NCBI GenBank assembly: GCA_032622095.1
Contig: CP136061.1
Location: 83,550,324 to 83,614,323 of the forward strand
Length of the DNA: 64,000 nucleotides
Direction of reading: 5' to 3'
Source: Siphonodentalium dalli
Taxonomy: Eukaryota; Mollusca; Scaphopoda; Gadilida; Siphonodentaliidae
Below are positions 58,469 through 64,000 of this stretch, piece after piece. Made by a program: the position numbers and the translations under genes. Numbering within the stretch: position 1 is the stretch's first letter; every line of letters begins with the position of its first letter. The notes beneath the pieces are model-generated. The model was not told the DNA's origin, ran no database searches, and saw nothing but the letters and a program-made list of their open reading frames with translations.

Positions 58469-59054
58469 CTAACAATTGTTTATCATTTTTTTTAAATAAA
58501 TGTTTCTGACAATTTTTAGGACATAAAATAAAAAACATCCATTACCCTGCAGGGAACCCCGCACATATATAGAAGAATATAGAAGAGTGTCGTCTGCTCA
58601 TGTTTGTTTGGGGCTCTGTATGGGTGAAATTATAAAGCGTCACATAATTAACCTGAGCACAAATATGATCTAAGCAAAATACTAAATAAAATATTTTAGC
58701 ACCCGACAATTTAAAATTGCGGGTGCGGACGGGTGCGAGAGCAATTGCATTGTGAATTGCATGATGTTAACTAACTCCAGTGAGGACATCAATTAATCCG
58801 CCCTGATGTGAGTGCCAGCAGCGACAAGCTGCAGCAGGACAAAGCCAAATGAGAAAGCTCATGTTTGTTTTGTTTTTTTATTTGGGGATGGGGTATATGT
58901 TTACACCAATGGTTGTTATACTGCTCACATGCGGAGAACCATGCATATATTTCGAAAACTAGTCCTTAGTGGCAAGGAACTCACATTTGTGTCTTTATTT
59001 TAAATATCTTGTACATGATCATACTGACGACCTCTCCGCTTAAATAGAGGTATA
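58469..59054. other. No gene recognised
   Basis: Noncoding. A small inverted pair around GCACCCG / CGGGTGC is seen at 58700-58733. The open frame at 58812-59003 lacks support. Confidence 0.4.
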
Positions 59055-59610
59055 ATAATATTAATAAGCTAATATCAAATATGAATATCATAGCTTGAAT
59101 ATATAAACAAGTAGTCACAACAAGAGGTTGCACCGCGGGTGCTGGGATACCCCCATGCTGAATATTGAAATATGGGCAGGTCGGAAATCAAATTATGAAA
59201 ATAAATGTGATGAACGAACAAATTGCTTGACAATTCGATCAAACGACGGTCGGAAATCAAACATTTTCAGATAAAGAAAGAGGGATAATGAGAACAACAT
59301 CAATGAGCCCTCATGATGCCAAGCATGCATACAAAATGTCATTGAGATCCGATAACTCATGGTTGAGATAAGAGCAGACGGACGGAAATCCAACATTTTC
59401 AGATAAACAAAGAGGGATAACTCTTGAGCGGAAAATGTGAACACAGTTATTGATGACAAACCTCCGTACCAAATTTCATTGAGATCCGATCACCCATGGC
59501 TGAGATATATGAGCGGACGGATGGCTAGACTGACGCATGGACTGACGGCCAGACAGACGGACGGACGCATGTAATCCACTACAACCCCATCTTATGGATA
59601 GGGGTAAAAA
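59055..59610 (-). repeat. Dispersed repeat with internal duplication and GACGGACG tail
   Basis: 59247-59372 and 59380-59508 are two diverged units: CGGAAATC.AACATTTTCAGA, TAAA.AAAGAGGGATAA, TCATTGAGATCCGAT.AC. Then a GACGGAC/GACAGAC tetramer-like tract (59512-59572) and CACTACAACCCCATCTTATG, GATAGGGGTAAAAAT. Repeats with this layout are common in mollusc genomes (recalled, not searched). Confidence 0.7.
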
Positions 59611-59927
59611 TATATATGGATACTCGCCGCACCCATTACCAGGTAACTAGCTACTCGCTTCGCTCATCCATGTGGATACTCGGCTAGTGGCTAAGTTAAA
59701 CTAAAAGCACGATAGTGTCTGTCCAACTGGAGTGAACCCTGTATATGAATATACATACAGTTAAATGAGTGAGAATCCATACGATGTTTCTCTCCATATC
59801 GTCCGCCAACATCTACACGCCAGCAAGTCAGATAATGACATATTTACATTATTACCTTTAGGACAAGATTCATGTCGAGCTGTGCGTTAATTGTTAACAG
59901 TATTTGTTTTCGTGATGATCCTAAAGG

Positions 59928-60868
59928 TACCCTCACACCATAGCGTATGCTGAAACCTATGAGTTGCGTGTAAAAAATATTTGTATACGCACCAAACGCA
60001 AGCGAAATCAACCATTTTGTCAATTTGTAACCTATTCGACCTATGGGTTGCGTGTGAGTTGCGTGTGGGTTGCATGTGGGTTGCGTGTGGGTTGCGTGCA
60101 GAACTTACGAGTTGCGTTTGAGTTGCGTTCAAAACTTACAAGTTGCGTTTGACCTGCGTGCTAGTTGCGTGGTATTTGCGAATATCTGTCACGTGATAAA
60201 ACCCTATAAAAATTGCCGATTCATTATTTTCTTCAGTACTGATTTGGTCATCGAAGAGTCAACATGTTGAAAGCTACCAAGAAATCAGATAAAAGTGATC
60301 CCAAAAGTTTATTTATACCATTTCTCAACACGCATGTAGTACGCAACTAACACGCAAATCACATGCAACTAATAGGTTGGATACGCAGGGCATAGGTTGG
60401 GGATACGCTGGGAATAAGCACAATAGGTTGGGGGTACGCTATACACGCAACATGATCGCAACAGGCACGCAACACGATCGCAAAATGATCGCAACAGGTA
60501 CGCAACACATTCGCAACATGTACGGTACCAAAACCTGGCCAGATACCTCAAATTTGGACCTGCGATCACCTGCGTTCATAACTTATGAGTTGCGTACCTG
60601 TTGCGATCGTGTTGTGTGCGTAGCGTACCTGTTGCGTCCCTGTTGCCTATAAATTGATCGCAGGCATTCGCAGAGAATTATTGAACATGTTCAAAATTTC
60701 CGAACTTACTCTGCGTGTGTCTGCGTGTGTCTGCGATCACCTGCGTGCTTGTTTCGTACTTCAAGCCTATACAACTTATTAGTTGCGCGTGAGTTGCGTT
60801 CGGAACTTATGACCACTATTTTTTATTCGCAACCATACGCAACTGGTGATCGCTATGGTGTGAGGGTA
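59928..60868. mobile_element. TIR element filled with GTTGCGT-type heptamers
   Basis: Ends TACCCTCACACCATAGCGTA and its complement CGCTATGGTGTGAGGGTAA. The 940-bp interior is dominated by GTTGCGT(G)/ACGCAAC units: forward at 59960-60175, reversed at 60325-60510, forward again at 60590-60650 and near 60785. CCTATAAATTGATCG and a non-repeat core lie at 60180-60320. No coding; open frames follow the repeat phase. Confidence 0.75.
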
Positions 60869-60974
60869 ACTTAAATGAAAGAGCATAATGTGCGATCGTC
60901 TTATCAATAATTTCATTCGTCTCAGTAGCGTCTTGTCTTCTGATAAATATTTCGTTTGTATAAAGCGCTATTTT

Positions 60975-61262
60975 GTATTCGCAGATGTTCACTGAGGTTC
61001 ACAGAGGTCCACATAGGTCGCAGATGTTCACAGATGTTCGCAGATGTTCACATAGGTTCACTGAGGTTCGCAGATGTTCACATATGTCCACATATGTTCA
61101 CAGTGGTCCGCCGATGTTCACAGAGGTTCGCAGATGTTCACATAGGTTCACATAGGTTCGCAGATGTTCACATATGTTCACATATGTTCACAGATGTTCA
61201 CATATGTTCACAGAGGTCCACATAGGTCCACATATGTTCACAGAGGTCCGCAGAGGTTCACG
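60975..61262 (+). repeat. Decamer tandem array
   Basis: About 28 units of 10 bp, consensus (G/A)(G/T)GTTC(A/G)CA(T/G)A with variants GATGTTCACA, TAGGTTCACA, GAGGTCCACA, GATGTTCGCA. All three plus frames stay partly open because the unit is 10 bp; not a gene. Confidence 0.93.
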
Positions 61263-61379
61263 GGTTCACGCTGTCGTTTTCCAAATGCAAAAATTATGTT
61301 CAATTGTCAAAATAATTGCAAGTGATTTCGCAATTTACGTTAATAAACCATCCATATCAAGGGATATCAGTACCAGCTT

Positions 61380-61880
61380 CGTTGTCGTTGTTGTCGTTGT
61401 TGTTGTTGTTGTTGCTGTCGTTGATGATGATTAGGATGATGGTGACGATGGATCTCACGACGATGACAACGGAGATGGAGATGATGATAATGATGATCAT
61501 GGTGATGATGACGAATGATATTGACATGGTGATGGTGATAGTAAACGGAATATGATGATGATGGTGATCACGATGATTATAATGAAGATGGAGATGGCGA
61601 TGTCGTTGATATGATGATGGTGATGAAATTATGATTATAAATGGTGATGATGGTAGTGGTGTCGGTGGTAGCGATGATGTTGATCAATATGGTCACTGAT
61701 GATGCTGACATGTAGTGATGATCGCATTGATGATGATTATGATGATGATGATGCTGGTGATGGTGGTGGTGGTGTGATGATGATGGTGAGTACATATGAT
61801 GGTGGTAACGATGATGGTGATTAAGATGATTATGTTGTTGATGACGATGGTGATAGAAAATGATAATGATGCTGATATGA
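61380..61880 (+). repeat. Imperfect trinucleotide tract (GTT)n then (GAT)n
   Basis: (GTC/GTT)n at 61380-61420, then about 450 bp of degenerate GAT/GGT/GAC triplets. Frames on both strands read through as Asp/Met or His/Ile/Thr runs, an artefact of the repeat. Confidence 0.93.
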
Positions 61881-62043
61881 ACACGAATTTGGAGTATAAT
61901 GGGATGGGCGCCGTAATATTTGCATATAATGACTTAAAGAGCACTAATGATTAGCAATAGTCATTACAAACTGAGAAGAGAGGTCACTTTCGTTTCCGGA
62001 GTGTCATGCAAAAGGTGATGTTTACATCAGGTGACAAATATTG

Positions 62044-62440
62044 TTAACCCTTTACCCAACAAACCGGCCAAAACCGGCCAAATAAAGCTTCAACAGCCTA
62101 AAATATATTCGGTCTGTCTCAATAGAACCATACAAATATGGATATCATTGGAACCGGCTCCTTGACCGCATTGTGATAGTTACAGTTAGCCCTGTGCCAA
62201 TGCATTCTCTTATATATGCGAGTTGACCATAGGTCGCCTCGCATATATAAGAGAATGCATTGGCCTAAAAACAAATTTTTTAACACTTTTTACCATTTTT
62301 TCTTACATTCTTTAACAATTTTATAATTTTTAATGTGTTAAGCCAATGCATTCTCTTATATATGCGAGGCGACCTATGGTCGACTCGCATATATAAGAGA
62401 ATGCATTGGCACAAGGCCCTTCTGTTGGGTAAAGGGTTAA
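62044..62440 (-). mobile_element. Family I piggyBac-like MITE, copy 2, intact, with two 69-bp palindromes
   Basis: TTAA at 62044-62047 and 62437-62440. Termini CCCTTTACCCAACA / TGTTGGGTAAAGGG. Inverted relative to copy 1. Subterminal CCGGCCAAAACCGGCCAAAT; near-perfect palindromes at 62196-62264 and 62342-62410, in opposite orientation around an AT-rich spacer with ATTCTTTAACAATTTTATAA. No transposase; presumably mobilised in trans. Confidence 0.92.
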
Positions 62441-63164
62441 TGACTTGAATCGTCACGAATAGTTTACTCATTATTTACTCGAGCAACGCTAGTAATAAAT
62501 TACAACAAGTACACAATATACATGAGCATGTTTCATTGCATGTTATTAATAATATTGCTTGATTAATTTCAAAATTATATATTGAAAACTTGTATAGCAA
62601 TAATTAACTGAACCTTGTAAAATAATTATACATATATTTATGTGTTTATTCCCCCATAATTTGAAGAGCATATAGCATGCATGTACTATTTTGACAAACG
62701 AATAACACAAGCAGACGAGAACATATACAGATGAGTAGTTCACACGAAATATGTCTGCTTGTTGTGCTATATACTATCGTTGATTTCAAATTCAAAGATC
62801 AATCCATATGTGGCGTGTAACATATAGTTATGGGGAAATGACGTACTTACTGCAAAAGTCATTATAAGTATTTATACCCAGTCAGATTGATTAGGCTGCA
62901 TGGCAACCGGATAGTCTATGTATATTATGTACATACATGCATATTCCATGTTTCACTCTATTTATTTTTTGTATACTATCTCCATTTATATTTCTCAATA
63001 TCTATTTATGTATTTTGGATCAGAGAATAAAGCATATATACGGGGTTGAAACTGGTTATATCAAATTGACACCTTTGTCAATATTAAATATATACACTGT
63101 AGTTGTATCTTAATGATTATAACACAGGTGGGGCATCGTGTATGACGGTGATGTTTACATAACT
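62441..63164. other. No gene recognised
   Basis: AT-rich noncoding sequence with short frames only. Confidence 0.4.
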
Positions 63165-63235
63165 ATTTTTATTTCTTTACCGGTCCCTGCGTCCTGATGT
63201 AATCGCTCTATAAATATTGATTGATTGTATCTTAT
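63165..63235 (+). mobile_element. Possible LINE/SINE 3' tail
   Basis: TCCTGATGTAATCGCTCTAT, AAATATTGATTGATTG and TATCTTATCTTAT form the kind of 3' end seen in L2-like LINEs and their SINEs (ATTG or pentamer tail). No tRNA-like head is recognisable upstream. Confidence 0.35.
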
Positions 63236-64000
63236 CTTATATTTGCCAGCCACCTGAATTGTTAAGAATGTGTGGCTACTGCGAGTGCGTAGTTGACATT
63301 CTTAAGCTGGTGATCCCAAACAGATAATAAATACATAAGTGTTTGTAATTGAAAGATAGACAGCAGGACGAAAAATGGGGATGGAAGCACAAGTTATATC
63401 AACTTAGAAAATATCTTCTCCCATAATATATTGGCCAAATTAACAACTCGAATTAGAACGGATGAATAAGATAAATAATTATATAATATAATCAAAGGGA
63501 TATGTCATGGATGAAGCAAACCGAATAATAATGATAGTAACATTTATGCTGGTTCGGAAGTAAACGCTGTGAATCACAACATGACAGTATTATGCGCAGG
63601 TGTAAAGGTTATTGAGCGATTTTATGTGTGTTCAGTTGCATAATATCATTGGTCCAATCTGTTTCTTCGTTGCCAAGACGTTAAATACATATTGTGGACT
63701 TGTTCGGTGCGTGAAATTGATCAGTTATTACTCATGTGTCAACATTGGGATTGTAGCATTCTACTAACATCGCCGAAATTTCAAACAAATCGACCATACC
63801 ACTCCATAGAAAACAACATCTGAACTTCGCTCAATTGTATATAATTACATCTCAATTCGGGCCGCAATTTCGGCGACAAACTAACACAAATTATTTCGCC
63901 ATCGAGAGTCATTATATTTAATTAATGTATAAGAATGACTGCGTGTGTTGTCAATTTGGATTAATATTCATAAAAAATAACTACTTTGAGCACCCTACCG
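63236..64000. other. No gene recognised
   Basis: Noncoding to the window end. A small inverted pair GTTAAGAATGT / ACATTCTTAA is at about 63260-63305. Nothing else stands out. Confidence 0.4.

Noticed and set aside
60956-61434. Open frames of 60-90 codons on the plus strand
   Set aside because: They follow the 10-bp tandem unit, which keeps several frames open at once; the peptide is only the repeat translated.
61577-61944. His/Ile/Thr-rich frames on the minus strand
   Set aside because: Translation of the GAT/GGT trinucleotide tract, not a protein.

Overview
The window looks like intron- and repeat-rich, AT-rich animal DNA, most likely from a lophotrochozoan and probably a mollusc. The reasons are the many short inverted-repeat (MITE-like) elements, fragments of several non-LTR retrotransposon lineages, C2H2 zinc-finger gene copies, dispersed repeats carrying TGACCTTGACC and GTTGCCATGGAAAC-type motifs, and no compact operon-like coding. 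The taxon is an inference; no species-specific gene is visible.

The only long intact reading frame is a 13-finger C2H2 protein on the minus strand (26995-28155). It belongs to a tandemly duplicated block. A second copy at 20321-21323 is broken by a nonsense codon and a roughly 370-bp insertion, and an orphan copy of the upstream flank lies at 3705-4698. An unrelated, badly decayed finger array is on the plus strand at 45890-47105, with a further relic at 52064-52360. Other coding traces are a TatD-type nuclease pseudogene (24527-25641), a duplicated terminal exon in inverted orientation (1291-1391 and 3476-3576), and weak candidate exons at 8542-9295, 18921-19181 and 29633-29892.

Most of the rest is mobile-element debris. 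Family A, a roughly 520-bp MITE with TIRs of about 110 bp, is present in 11 full or partial copies, and two filled/empty site comparisons inside the window support a TTAA target duplication. Two other families are also bounded by TTAA: F (30605-31241, 31592-32968) and I (57921-58327, 62044-62440). Family I has the CCC-starting terminus typical of piggyBac and carries internal 69-bp palindromes. Non-LTR fragments include a zinc-knuckle plus SGNH-like ORF1 (14699-16225), an endonuclease piece in the opposite orientation (13072-13395), an L1/Tx1-like C-terminus (17080-17968), a CR1/L2-like endonuclease and RT piece (36733-38246) and another ORF2 C-terminus (40916-41129).

There are several higher-order inverted structures: a 1.2-kb-loop duplication at 1256-3613, a 4.7-kb foldback at 34778-39447, and a 2.1-kb inverted pair at 55295-57400 whose arms each carry a 164-bp hairpin. 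Satellite and simple-sequence tracts include a 105-bp-period array (11766-13071), a decamer array (60975-61262) and a GAT/TTG tract (61380-61880). I saw no tRNA, rRNA, CRISPR array or bacterial-type gene.
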